Source: JABSSA01 sp039984715 (GTDB taxonomy: Bacteria; Pseudomonadota; Alphaproteobacteria; Rhodobacterales; Rhodobacteraceae). From it: DNA of 64,000 nt. Numbering within the stretch: position 1 is the first letter of the stretch; the number at the start of each line of letters is the position of its first letter. The translations under genes and the position numbers were made by a program. The stretch covers positions 372,001 to 436,000 of the forward strand of contig JBDWUA010000014.1 in the NCBI GenBank assembly GCA_039984715.1. Direction: 5' to 3'. This document shows positions 1 through 7,536 of this stretch, in pieces. The notes beneath the pieces were generated by a model. It did no database searches. It was not told the DNA's origin and saw only the letters and a program-made list of their open reading frames with translations.

Positions 1-415
1 GTTGCGAATTGAGATCCGCCACGTACGCCAATTGTCTGCGCGTCGCACGGGTTGTGACGATTGTGTTTAAAATGTCTTCTGACAAAGTTGCGCCGACAGG
101 TTCGACCAGCACCCGAATTGTGCCCCCGCATGCCAGACCAACGGCAAAAGCGTCATCATCGCTGACGCCATATTCCAGCACCCGCGCTTGCCCCTGCTCT
201 AACGCCTCTAATGCTTCGACGACGACGGCCCCTTCGACGCAGCCACCCGACACTGACCCTTGCATTTCGCCGTCCCCGGCAATCACCAATTGCGCGCCTG
301 CGCGACGTGGCGCGCTGCCCCATGTTTCAATAACCGTTGCCAATGCGGCGCGGCGTCCAGCCTTATGCCATTCCAAAGCAAGTTCAGGTGCACGGTCGAT
401 TAATGTTTCTGTCAT
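1..415 (-). CDS. XdhC/CoxI family protein, N-terminal part (runs off the window)
   Basis: Reads leftward from an ATG at 415 and is cut by the window edge, so only about 138 residues are visible. The N-terminus has the XdhC_CoxI pattern: a stretch of the type TVIETWGSAPRR, then GSVSGGCVEGAVV and further on ACGGTIRVLVEP, the two glycine/cysteine loops of the family. XdhC-like proteins help insert or mature the molybdenum cofactor of xanthine and CO dehydrogenase-type enzymes. Which enzyme it serves cannot be told, because the downstream neighbours lie outside the window. It is divergent from bolA; the 111 bp between them should hold both promoters. Confidence 0.8.
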   Translation of the reverse strand, partial: MTETLIDRAPELALEWHKAGRRAALATVIETWGSAPRRAGAQLVIAGDGEMQGSVSGGCVEGAVVVEALEALEQGQARVLEYGVSDDDAFAVGLACGGTIRVLVEPVGATLSEDILNTIVTTRATRRQLAYVADLNSQ

Positions 416-526
416 GTGGCTCTCCCCTCTATTACAGGTAGTCGCCTAACACGTCTTGGGCAATCCCCCGCTTGCAAGCCACCCGCGTGCAAACTACATC
501 TGCAGTAACTTAAAAGGAGTGCGTGC

Positions 527-760
527 ATGCCCATTACCGCCCAAGACATCGACGACATGATCCGCGAAGCCTTTCCCGAGGCTGACATTTCGGTGCAGGG
601 AGATGATGGCGCGCATTTTGCAGCCCAAGTGATTGACGAGAGTTTCCGCGGAAAAAATCGCATTCAACAACAGCGCGCAGTCTATGCCGCCCTAAAGGGC
701 AAAATGGACGGATCACAAGGTGAATTGCACGCATTGGCTCTGACAACCAAGGCACCTTGA
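527..760 (+). CDS. bolA: BolA family protein
   Basis: 77 residues, the usual size of a short BolA/IbaG-type protein. The fold signature is visible: an N-terminal helix (DIDDMIREAFPEADI), a strand region with GDDGAHFAAQVID, then FRGKNRIQQQRAVYAAL. A good ribosome-binding site (AAAGGAG) lies before the ATG. BolA proteins form [2Fe-2S]-bridged complexes with CGFS monothiol glutaredoxins. Here grxD is two genes downstream in the same coupled unit, which strongly supports that pairing. The stop overlaps the next start (TGATG). Confidence 0.88.
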   Translation: MPITAQDIDDMIREAFPEADISVQGDDGAHFAAQVIDESFRGKNRIQQQRAVYAALKGKMDGSQGELHALALTTKAP

Positions 761-1068
761 TGTCACTTTGGCGTTCCATAACTTATCCATTTCGCAGGCA
801 ACCGCGTGGGCCACTGGCATCACGTCGACCAGATCGCGCCGAACTGGGACAAACGCGAGATGTGCCATTGGGTATGGAAGAAATTGACTTGGACCTTATC
901 AAAACGGTTGCCCGAAAAAACGACACGCTTGAAAAGACCAATATGGCCTCCGAGCGAAATGGAGGGTTTTTGACGGGACACCGTAATACCTACGTGGCCC
1001 CGATGCCCGAAGACGAAAGCTATGCTGCGCGGTTTCACCGTGCATTTAACAAGAAAGGTACACCCTAA
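760..1068 (+). CDS. Conserved-looking small protein between bolA and grxD, unknown function
   Basis: 102 residues. The ATG at 760 overlaps the bolA stop (TGATG) and its own stop overlaps the grxD start (TAATG), so the gene is translationally coupled on both sides. I recognise no domain. The N-terminus is basic (RSITYPFRRQPRG), the middle acidic and helical (GMEEIDLDLIKTVARKND), and the C-terminus carries a Gly/Asn/His patch (NGGFLTGHRNTYVAPMPED) before a basic tail. It has no Cys, no signal peptide and no membrane segment. Context suggests a role linked to the BolA-glutaredoxin iron-sulfur complex, but that is inference only. Confidence 0.7.
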   Translation: MSLWRSITYPFRRQPRGPLASRRPDRAELGQTRDVPLGMEEIDLDLIKTVARKNDTLEKTNMASERNGGFLTGHRNTYVAPMPEDESYAARFHRAFNKKGTP

Positions 1069-1436
1069 TGAGCGATGCAGCGACGCAGATTGCGGATACA
1101 AACAAAGCAAATGACGTTGTGCTTTATATGAAAGGCACAAAAACCATGCCGCAATGCGGCTTTTCCAGCCGTGTGGCCGGGGTGCTGAATTACATGAACG
1201 TCGATTTTGCTGACGTGAACGTTTTGGCGGATGACGCGTTGCGTCAGGGAATCAAAGACTTTTCGGATTGGCCAACAGTTCCACAGCTTTATATCAAAGG
1301 CGAATTTGTCGGTGGTTGTGACATCATCACCGAAATGACGTTGTCCGGTGAACTGGATCAATTGTTCGAAGAAAACGGCGTTTCTTATGACAAAGATGCA
1401 GCGGACAAAATCCGCGAAGCAAACGCGGAAGAATAA
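1068..1436 (+). CDS. grxD: Grx4 family monothiol glutaredoxin
   Basis: 122 residues. The active site is CGFS at Cys30 (KTMPQCGFSSRV), followed by the WPTVPQLYI cis-Pro loop and the FVGGCDI glutathione-binding segment typical of class II (CGFS) glutaredoxins. These proteins bind a glutathione-coordinated [2Fe-2S] cluster and act in cluster carriage and iron sensing with BolA. It is the last gene of the coupled bolA-unknown-grxD unit and ends at a bidirectional terminator shared with zapA. Confidence 0.93.
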   Translation: MSDAATQIADTNKANDVVLYMKGTKTMPQCGFSSRVAGVLNYMNVDFADVNVLADDALRQGIKDFSDWPTVPQLYIKGEFVGGCDIITEMTLSGELDQLFEENGVSYDKDAADKIREANAEE

Positions 1437-1449
1437 CCAATAAGAAGCC

Positions 1450-1474
1450 TCAGGCGCGCAAATTACGCGCCTGA
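1450..1474. terminator. Bidirectional terminator between grxD and zapA
   Basis: A perfect 9-bp stem (TCAGGCGCG / CGCGCCTGA) with a 7-nt loop separates the convergent genes. The right arm lies inside the last codons of zapA, whose stop is in the loop. T-rich sequence follows on both strands. Confidence 0.75.
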
Positions 1475-1858
1475 TTGCTCTTCTATCTGGGCGGCAAGCG
1501 CTTCTGCCCGTGCTGCCAATTCTGCCATATGATCTGTGACCGATTGCGGAATAACCGGCACTTCAACGCGCTCTGGTTCTGGTCCCGGGGCCGATTGCAG
1601 ACCAGCCAATTCAGCGTCACGTTCTGACAATTTGCCCTGCAACGCATTGGCCTTGTCTTCCATACTGGCCGTTTTATCCGCCAACATCAGACCCGCCATC
1701 AACAACATACGCGCTTCTGGCATGCGGCCGACTTGCTGCACCAAAACCTGTGCTTCGTCGTCCAGCATCTTTGCCGCAGACTGCAAGTATGTTTCTTCGC
1801 CTTCCTGACATGCGACGCCAAACGAACGCCCACCGATATGAATCGTGACTTCAGGCAT
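1463..1858 (-). CDS. zapA: Cell division protein ZapA
   Basis: 131 residues. The N-terminal ZapA domain reads VTIHIGGRSFGVACQEGEE, followed by an AAKMLDDEAQVLVQQ helix and RMLLMAGLMLADK. The C-terminal part is a coiled coil ending in a long Ala/Glu-rich helix. ZapA bundles FtsZ filaments at the Z-ring. The start overlaps the end of the upstream coiled-coil gene by 8 bp, so the two form one operon. It is somewhat longer than E. coli ZapA because of the charged C-terminal tail. Confidence 0.88.
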   Translation of the reverse strand: MPEVTIHIGGRSFGVACQEGEETYLQSAAKMLDDEAQVLVQQVGRMPEARMLLMAGLMLADKTASMEDKANALQGKLSERDAELAGLQSAPGPEPERVEVPVIPQSVTDHMAELAARAEALAAQIEEQSGA

Positions 1859-2309
1859 GATTGGTCTCCTCCGCTTCGGTCAACGCCGTTTCCAAAGCCC
1901 CCAATATGGTTGCCGTTTCCGCGATGTCAGCCGCGCGTGACGCACGCAGCCCTTCCAATTCCGACAGCATTGCCTTGTTGATCAAATGCGGATCGCCAAC
2001 GCCTGCTTCGTTTGCATCGCGCAATGCCGCGTTAGACACCCGCAACAATTCATTCGCTTTTTTCAAGCGCTGCAACTCGACATCCAAAGCCGCCATTCGT
2101 TCGGCAGCTGTTTGTCGTATGGTATCAAGCTGTTCCGACAATTTCCGCGAGCGTTCTTTTAATTGCGCATTGGCAAGGCGTTCGTCTTCCAATTCGGCGC
2201 TGATTGCGCTTGAATCATTGGATGGGTCTGATCCCAACGCTCCTAATCCGTTTGCGATCCGCTCCATTGCAGATGCCAAACGACGTTCAAGTTCTTCCAA
2301 TTCGTTCAT
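1851..2309 (-). CDS. Coiled-coil protein upstream of zapA
   Basis: 152 residues from the ATG at 2309; a GTG four codons upstream is an alternative start. The sequence is almost entirely heptad-like (ELEERLANAQLKERSRKLSE and so on), rich in Glu, Leu, Ala and Arg. It has no signal peptide or membrane segment. I do not recognise a named family; Rhizobiales have a comparable small coiled-coil gene (DUF4164) in this spot. The 8-bp overlap with zapA suggests a division-ring accessory protein, an inference from position. Confidence 0.7.
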   Translation of the reverse strand: MNELEELERRLASAMERIANGLGALGSDPSNDSSAISAELEDERLANAQLKERSRKLSEQLDTIRQTAAERMAALDVELQRLKKANELLRVSNAALRDANEAGVGDPHLINKAMLSELEGLRASRAADIAETATILGALETALTEAEETNHA

Positions 2310-2465
2310 GCCCGCGGCCACCCCCGTCTGCCGTTTTAATTCCCTTCAAAGATCCGAAAGCGCAATATACGCAGCGAATCAACTCTCGGTCAGGTTGAAG
2401 CAGAGAATAGCGAAAGCCAGACTGAATTGCGCCCCCCTTTATGTTCAAAGACTTGGGCCTCGGCG

Positions 2466-2510
2466 TTAAAGTGTAGATGTCCTGTTTTTTTGGACAGGCT
2501 TGCACTTAAA
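2466..2510 (+). promoter_or_regulatory. Nested inverted repeats in the tkt leader
   Basis: In the 253 bp between the coiled-coil gene and tkt, arms TTAAAGTG (2466) and CACTTAAA (2503) flank an inner TGTCC/GGACA hairpin with a T-rich loop. It could be a leader structure or operator for tkt. I see no clear promoter or known riboswitch fold. The rest of this gap shows nothing I can name. Confidence 0.3.
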
Positions 2511-2562
2511 CAAGGGGCTGTTATTGAGCCTCATCTCATTTGGCTTACGAAAGGTCGTTCTC

Positions 2563-4578
2563 GTGGACATCGACGCGTTGCGCACAGCACACCCAGATCA
2601 TTGGTCTAAAGCGACTGCTATTCGGGCATTGGCCCTTGATGCAGTTGCAGCCGCAAACTCGGGACACTCGGGTATGCCTATCGGTATGGCTGATGTCGCA
2701 ACGATCCTTTTTGAAAAGCACCTCAAATTCGATCCCAATGCCCCACAATGGCCAGACCGCGACCGATTTATTCTGTCAGCGGGTCACGGATCGATGCTTC
2801 TTTATGCGTTGCTGCACCTAACCGGTTACGCGGACATGACAATCGAACAAATAAAGAATTTCCGTCAGTCGGGCGCAATTACAGCAGGTCATCCGGAAAA
2901 CTTTTTGTCGGACGCTATTGAAACGACCACTGGACCTTTGGGTCAGGGTCTTGCCAATTCCGTCGGCTTTGCCATGGCCGAAGAAATTCAACGTGCGCAA
3001 TTTGGTAAAAAGATTGTCGATCACTATACATATGTGATCGCGGGCGACGGTTGCCTAATGGAAGGTGTCAGCCAAGAAGCCATCACACTGGCTGGCCGTC
3101 ATCAGCTGTCCAAACTGATCGTGTTCTGGGACAATAACGGTATCACAATTGATGGCACCGTTGATTTGGCCGACCGCACTGATCAGATCTTGCGGTTTAA
3201 ATCCGCAGGTTGGGCCGTCATTGAAATCGACGGTCATGACCCTGAACAAATTGATGCCGCCATTACCAAGGCGAAATCACAGGGCAAACCGTCGATGATT
3301 GCGTGCAAAACGCATATCGCTCTGGGTCACGCTGCGCAGGACACCTCAAAAGGTCACGGCGCTTTGACAAATGACGAACAAAACGTTGCCGCCAAATCTG
3401 TTTGGGGTTGGACATCAGATCCTTTTGTCATCCCAGCAGACATTCAAACCATGTGGAAAGACATTGGTGCACGGGGCGCGCCAGAACGCGACGAGTGGAC
3501 CGCACGTTTGGAATCCGTTGCAAAGAACAAACAAGAGCGGTTTTGGCGTGTTTATTCGGGCGAAGTTCCAACACGTTTTGCGTCGGTCATCCGAACGTTC
3601 AAAAAGGAAATGTCCGAAGCCGCGCCTAAATTGGCCACACGCGCCAGTTCCGAAAAGGTTTTGCAGGTCGTAAATCCAGTCTTGACCGAAACCGTTGGTG
3701 GTTCTGCGGATTTGACAGGGTCAAACAACACCAAGACTGAAGACCAAGGCGTGTTCGACACAGACAACCGCAAAGGGCGTTACGTCCATTGGGGTGTGCG
3801 TGAACACGGAATGGCGTCCGCGATGAACGGCATGGCATTGCACGGTGGTATCCGCCCATACGGCGGTACGTTCATGTGCTTTACGGATTATGCGCGCCCG
3901 GCGATGCGTTTGGCTGCGTTGATGAAAATACCAAGTGTATTTGTCATGACGCATGATTCCATTGGTTTGGGTGAAGACGGTCCGACGCACCAACCTGTTG
4001 AACATCTGGCAATCAGCCGTTCAACGCCAAACACCTATGTGTTCCGCCCTGCGGATATCATCGAAACGGCTGAATCTTGGGAATTGGCGCTGACGATGAA
4101 ATCATCGCCAAGTGTCTTGTCATTGACACGTCAAGGATTGCCGACCGTGCGTACGGATCACAAATCCAAGAACCTGACAGCACAGGGTGCGTATGTCCTG
4201 AAAGACGCCGAAGCCAAGCGTCAGGCCATCATCATTGCCACCGGTTCCGAGGTCGAAGTGGCCCTTGCTGCGCGCGACCTTCTGGAAGCTGAAGGGATCG
4301 GAACACGTGTCGTTTCAATGCCTTGCATGGAGTTGTTCGCCGAACAGGAAGAAACATATCGCAGACGTGTGTTGCCTTCTGGATCTGTACGTGTCGGCGT
4401 CGAAGCCGCCGTGCGTCAAGGTTGGGATCGTTGGTTGATGGGCGAACGCGGACGCGACACCAAAGCCGCCTTTGTCGGTATGGACAGTTTCGGTGCGTCG
4501 GCCCCAGCTGGCGAGTTGTTCGAACATTTCGGCATCACAGCCGCCAATGTTGCAGACCAAGTCAAAGCGCTTTTGTAA
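2563..4578 (+). CDS. tkt: Transketolase
   Basis: 671 residues from a GTG at 2563, chosen because an AAAGG site sits about 9 nt upstream and the protein then begins at the usual place, just before WSKATAIRALALDAV. Thiamine diphosphate features are visible: SGHSGMPIGMADV near residue 35, the metal/TPP motif GDG at 161-163 followed by an Asn in WDNNG, and later the DLTGSNNT and GVREHGM segments of the pyrimidine-binding half. It moves two-carbon units between sugar phosphates in the pentose phosphate pathway. The next genes in carbon metabolism are the two gap genes. Confidence 0.95.
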   Translation: MDIDALRTAHPDHWSKATAIRALALDAVAAANSGHSGMPIGMADVATILFEKHLKFDPNAPQWPDRDRFILSAGHGSMLLYALLHLTGYADMTIEQIKNFRQSGAITAGHPENFLSDAIETTTGPLGQGLANSVGFAMAEEIQRAQFGKKIVDHYTYVIAGDGCLMEGVSQEAITLAGRHQLSKLIVFWDNNGITIDGTVDLADRTDQILRFKSAGWAVIEIDGHDPEQIDAAITKAKSQGKPSMIACKTHIALGHAAQDTSKGHGALTNDEQNVAAKSVWGWTSDPFVIPADIQTMWKDIGARGAPERDEWTARLESVAKNKQERFWRVYSGEVPTRFASVIRTFKKEMSEAAPKLATRASSEKVLQVVNPVLTETVGGSADLTGSNNTKTEDQGVFDTDNRKGRYVHWGVREHGMASAMNGMALHGGIRPYGGTFMCFTDYARPAMRLAALMKIPSVFVMTHDSIGLGEDGPTHQPVEHLAISRSTPNTYVFRPADIIETAESWELALTMKSSPSVLSLTRQGLPTVRTDHKSKNLTAQGAYVLKDAEAKRQAIIIATGSEVEVALAARDLLEAEGIGTRVVSMPCMELFAEQEETYRRRVLPSGSVRVGVEAAVRQGWDRWLMGERGRDTKAAFVGMDSFGASAPAGELFEHFGITAANVADQVKALL

Positions 4579-4679
4579 AGCGGCGCTTCGACAGCGGCTT
4601 AACACTTTGGAAACCAAATGCTCCAAATTTGGTAGCACCAGTCGATCAATTTGATGCACTTTACCTTTGGGTGATTGGT

Positions 4680-4997
4680 GTGAGAATTTATATGATTGGT
4701 CTATTTATACTAGGTGGAGTCTTTGGTGCGACGGGTGCCTCTACGGCCCTCTTGATGGGGGCAAGCCTGCCCAAGGCGGCCTTAATCTATTTTGGGGTCG
4801 GAACAGTCTTGCCTGCCACAGGGATCATTTCGATGTCTTTGCGCAGCAATGAAAACAAGATTGTTCCGGCGGGCGCGTCTCAGTCGTTCGAAGATACGTT
4901 GTCGCAATGGAACGCTGATCCTGAAAGCAATCAGAACACACAGTGTTTGGATCGTTCAGACGACGAAGACGATGATCAACAGGACAAGGTGGCGTAG
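4680..4997 (+). CDS. Small membrane protein, unknown function
   Basis: About 105 residues from a GTG at 4680; the ATG at 4692 is equally possible. The first half is hydrophobic and Gly-rich (two likely membrane helices, including GVFGATGASTALLMGA and FGVGTVLPATGIISM). The second half is soluble and ends in a very acidic tail (DDEDDDQQDKVA). I do not recognise a family. It follows tkt by about 100 bp and converges on the DUF808 gene with 9 bp between the stops. Confidence 0.55.
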   Translation: MRIYMIGLFILGGVFGATGASTALLMGASLPKAALIYFGVGTVLPATGIISMSLRSNENKIVPAGASQSFEDTLSQWNADPESNQNTQCLDRSDDEDDDQQDKVA

Positions 4998-5006
4998 CGG
5001 GCTGGA

Positions 5007-5975
5007 TCAGTCGCCACTGATGGCTCGCCACAGTGGCGTGATGACCTTTTCGCCGACCGGGATAAGAAGAAACCCAAGTCCTAGTCCCAAGATGCCATCA
5101 ATGGTCGCTTTGCTTAGCCATTCGCCGAATCCAAAGAATGCTGGGGGCAACGCGTGCCCCACCGCCGCGGCAACGTCATGGATCAAGTGGCCCAAAGCCC
5201 CTGCCCCCATTTCTTCTAGCCCGTGAATGACAATTGAGCCGCCCACCCAAAGCATGGCGGCCGTACCGACAACCGTCAGCAGCTTCATGAACCCCGGCAT
5301 GACCTTGACGATACCACGGCCAACCGCTCGGGTCGCACTAAGACGCCCTCGTCGCACCATGGCCAGACCTAAATCATCGGCTTTTACGATCAACGCAACC
5401 GATCCATAAACGGCCACGGTGATCAACACAGCGGTTACTGCCAGCGTTGCAGCTTCGAACCAAAAGTTGCTTTCGGGAATTGCAGCCAAAGCAATTGTCA
5501 TGATCTCGGCTGATAAAATGAAATCCGTTTTGATGGCCCCTTGCGCCTTTTCCTCTTCAAGTTTGGCAGGATCATCGATCTTTTCATCTTTGTGCGCGTA
5601 ATCATCATGCCCAGCCCCGCCAAATCCGGTGACATGGGCCACTTTTTCTGCCCCCTCGAAACACAAATAGGCACCGCCCAACATCAATAACGGCGCAATG
5701 GCCCACGATGCGAATGCGGATAACGCCAATCCGACTGGCAATAGGATCAGTAGCTTGTTGCGAAAACTGCCCTTGGCAATCTTCCAGATGATCGGCAATT
5801 CACGGTCCGCTGAAAATCCCTGAACATATTTGGGCGTCACCGCAGCATCATCGATGACGGCACCGGCGGCCTTTGCTCCGGCCTTCGCAGCTTGCGCGGC
5901 CACGTCATCAATGCTCGTCGCGGCAACTTTTGCGATTCCCGCCACGTCATCCAATAAAGCTAGTAAACCGCTCAT
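5007..5975 (-). CDS. DUF808 family (YedI-like) inner membrane protein
   Basis: 322 residues from the ATG at 5975, preceded by AAAGGGGATC. The opening MSGLLALLDDVAGIAK, the Ala-rich SIDDVAAQAAKAGAKAAGAVIDDAAVTPKYV stretch and the following PIIWKIAKGSFRNK are hallmarks of DUF808/YedI. Several membrane helices follow, with a large Gly-rich last region. The function of this family is not established. It is divergent from gap1, so its promoter shares the region that carries the gap1 operator repeats. Confidence 0.85.
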   Translation of the reverse strand: MSGLLALLDDVAGIAKVAATSIDDVAAQAAKAGAKAAGAVIDDAAVTPKYVQGFSADRELPIIWKIAKGSFRNKLLILLPVGLALSAFASWAIAPLLMLGGAYLCFEGAEKVAHVTGFGGAGHDDYAHKDEKIDDPAKLEEEKAQGAIKTDFILSAEIMTIALAAIPESNFWFEAATLAVTAVLITVAVYGSVALIVKADDLGLAMVRRGRLSATRAVGRGIVKVMPGFMKLLTVVGTAAMLWVGGSIVIHGLEEMGAGALGHLIHDVAAAVGHALPPAFFGFGEWLSKATIDGILGLGLGFLLIPVGEKVITPLWRAISGD

Positions 5976-6003
5976 TTTGATCCCCTTTACACGTCTTCCG
6001 AGA

Positions 6004-6082
6004 GCTAACATCCTTCTTTTGCAATGCAAACTCAATCCGGCGCTCTAGTTTCGTCGCTAACATTCAAGGTTTATCGCTAACA
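6004..6082. promoter_or_regulatory. Three GCTAACA repeats upstream of the first gap gene
   Basis: GCTAACA occurs at 6004, 6056 and 6076. The last is part of TTATCGCTAACA, the exact reverse complement over 11 nt of the GTTAGCGATAA found before the second gap gene. Palindromes of the GTTA-N4-TAAC type with a central CG are typical of LacI-family operators. One more TGTTAG half site lies at 6143. Confidence 0.55.
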
Positions 6083-6156
6083 GCGCTTGCCGCCCTATTT
6101 TCGCTGAAATTCAAAGGAGTTATACGCCGGACAACATAATCTTGTTAGGTGACGCT

Positions 6157-7158
6157 ATGACAATCAAAGTAGGTATCAACGGTTTTGGACGCATTGGGCG
6201 ATCTACGTTGTCACATATCTGCGCCAGCCGACGGAACGACATCGAAGTTGTCCGATTGAACGCAACGGGTCCGATTGAATCAGCCGCGCACCTGATAAAA
6301 TACGACAGCGTTCATGGCGCTTATCCCGGCGAAGTGCGCGTCAGCGACAGCGCCATTGATCTTGGGCGCGGTCCAATTGATGTTCAATCCACCTATGATT
6401 TGGATGCATTGGATTGGGATGGTTGTGACGTGGTCTTAGAATGCACGGGCCAATTCAACGACGGTCAAAAGGCCAAGGCCCATTTGGAACGCGGCGCAAA
6501 ACGTGTCCTGATATCTGCGCCTGCCAAAAACGTGGATCGCACAATTGTATACGGCGTCAATCATCGCGCACTGCGTGACACGGATACACTGGTATCGAAC
6601 GGATCTTGCACGACCAATTGCCTTGCTCCTTTGGCAAAGGTCCTTGACGAAGGCATTGGCATCGAAAGCGGGATCATGACGACGATCCACGCCTATACCG
6701 GCGACCAACCCACTCACGACAAGCGTCACAGTGATTTTTACCGCGCCCGCTCCGCGTCAATGAGCATGATTCCGACATCGACAGGTGCCGCCAAAGCGCT
6801 CGGCGAAGTCTTACCCAACCTAAAAGGCAAATTGGACGGGTCTGCCATGCGTGTTCCTACGCCAAATGTGTCTGCTGTTGATTTGACCTTCATGGCCAGC
6901 CGTGATGTCACCGAAACAGAGGTGAACGCGCTGGTTCAAGAGGCCGCACTTGGCCCAATGGGGCACGTTTTGTCTTATGATCCAGAACTAAAAGTCTCTG
7001 TCGATTTCAACCACACCGACCATTCATCGATCTTTGCTCCCGATCAGACCAAAGTCGTCGGCAAGCGTATGGTTCGCGTATTGGCGTGGTATGACAACGA
7101 ATGGGCGTTTTCCGTTCGCATGGCGGATGTCGCTGTGGCACTTGGGCGCTTGAATTAA
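6157..7158 (+). CDS. Glyceraldehyde-3-phosphate dehydrogenase, GapB-like
   Basis: 333 residues from the ATG at 6157; a TTG five codons upstream is less likely. The NAD(P) site starts as VGINGFGRIGR, and the catalytic cysteine is Cys151 in SNGSCTTNC. At the cofactor-selecting spot it reads RLNATG, with Ala36 where the neighbouring paralogue has Asp36. In B. subtilis the same change marks the NADP-using gluconeogenic GapB. I infer NADP preference or dual specificity; erythrose-4-phosphate dehydrogenase is another reading. It carries its own upstream repeats and a strong terminator. Confidence 0.88.
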   Translation: MTIKVGINGFGRIGRSTLSHICASRRNDIEVVRLNATGPIESAAHLIKYDSVHGAYPGEVRVSDSAIDLGRGPIDVQSTYDLDALDWDGCDVVLECTGQFNDGQKAKAHLERGAKRVLISAPAKNVDRTIVYGVNHRALRDTDTLVSNGSCTTNCLAPLAKVLDEGIGIESGIMTTIHAYTGDQPTHDKRHSDFYRARSASMSMIPTSTGAAKALGEVLPNLKGKLDGSAMRVPTPNVSAVDLTFMASRDVTETEVNALVQEAALGPMGHVLSYDPELKVSVDFNHTDHSSIFAPDQTKVVGKRMVRVLAWYDNEWAFSVRMADVAVALGRLN

Positions 7159-7189
7159 ACGCAACAAGTTCTAAACGCTTGAGCATTAC

Positions 7190-7229
7190 GGGTGGGACTG
7201 TCACAACAGTCCTGCCCTTTTCGTTTTTG
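7190..7229 (+). terminator. Terminator after the first gap gene
   Basis: A 12-bp stem (GGGTGGGACTGT / ACAGTCCTGCCC, two G-U pairs) closes a CACA loop and is followed by TTTTCGTTTTT. This is a strong intrinsic terminator 31 bp after the stop. Confidence 0.85.
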
Positions 7230-7239
7230 GAGCCGTCGT

Positions 7240-7383
7240 TTGAACAACACTGTCGCATTTGTGCTGGGCGTTTTTTTGGTTTGCGCGATTGCAGCGGACG
7301 CAATTCTGTTCGACGCAACCAATTTGGTTTTCCTCGGTAAAAAGCTGGCCGAATTAATCGAATGGCTTGCGTTTTGGCGATAA
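7240..7383 (+). CDS. 47-residue membrane protein between the two gap genes
   Basis: A TTG start at 7240 follows a TTTGGAG ribosome-binding site with about 8 nt spacing. One hydrophobic helix (TVAFVLGVFLVCAIAADAILF) is followed by a short amphipathic end, LAELIEWLAFWR. From memory, Rhodobacterales have similar tiny proteins next to gap, which is why I accept it. It lies just after the gap1 terminator, so it needs read-through or its own promoter. Function unknown. Confidence 0.65.
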   Translation: MNNTVAFVLGVFLVCAIAADAILFDATNLVFLGKKLAELIEWLAFWR

Positions 7384-7466
7384 ACCATCCGTGATGGGTT
7401 GAACTGTCGCGCACCGGTTGCACAACGTTGACATCGCCTGCGTCGCATGCGAATTGCCCATCAAGT

Positions 7467-7480
7467 TGTTAGCGATAACG
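7467..7480. promoter_or_regulatory. LacI-type operator candidate before the second gap gene
   Basis: TGTTAGCGATAACG contains GTTA and TAAC as inverted halves around GCGA, with a central CG. It shares 11 nt, inverted, with the site at 6071 before the first gap gene, and sits about 57 bp upstream of the gap2 ATG. I infer one regulator for both genes. Confidence 0.55.
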
Positions 7481-7536
7481 ACACTGCATATTTTTATGGC
7501 AAATGACACAGCAAAACTCATTGGAGGGACGCGCAG

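Noticed and set aside
9..449. Plus-strand open frame at the left edge
   Set aside because: It is the shadow of the minus-strand XdhC-like gene, which has clear family motifs.
2322..2562. 6S RNA gene near zapA
   Set aside because: 6S RNA is often next to zapA, but this gap is upstream of the zapA operon and I could not recognise the 6S fold; the downstream side has only 26 bp.
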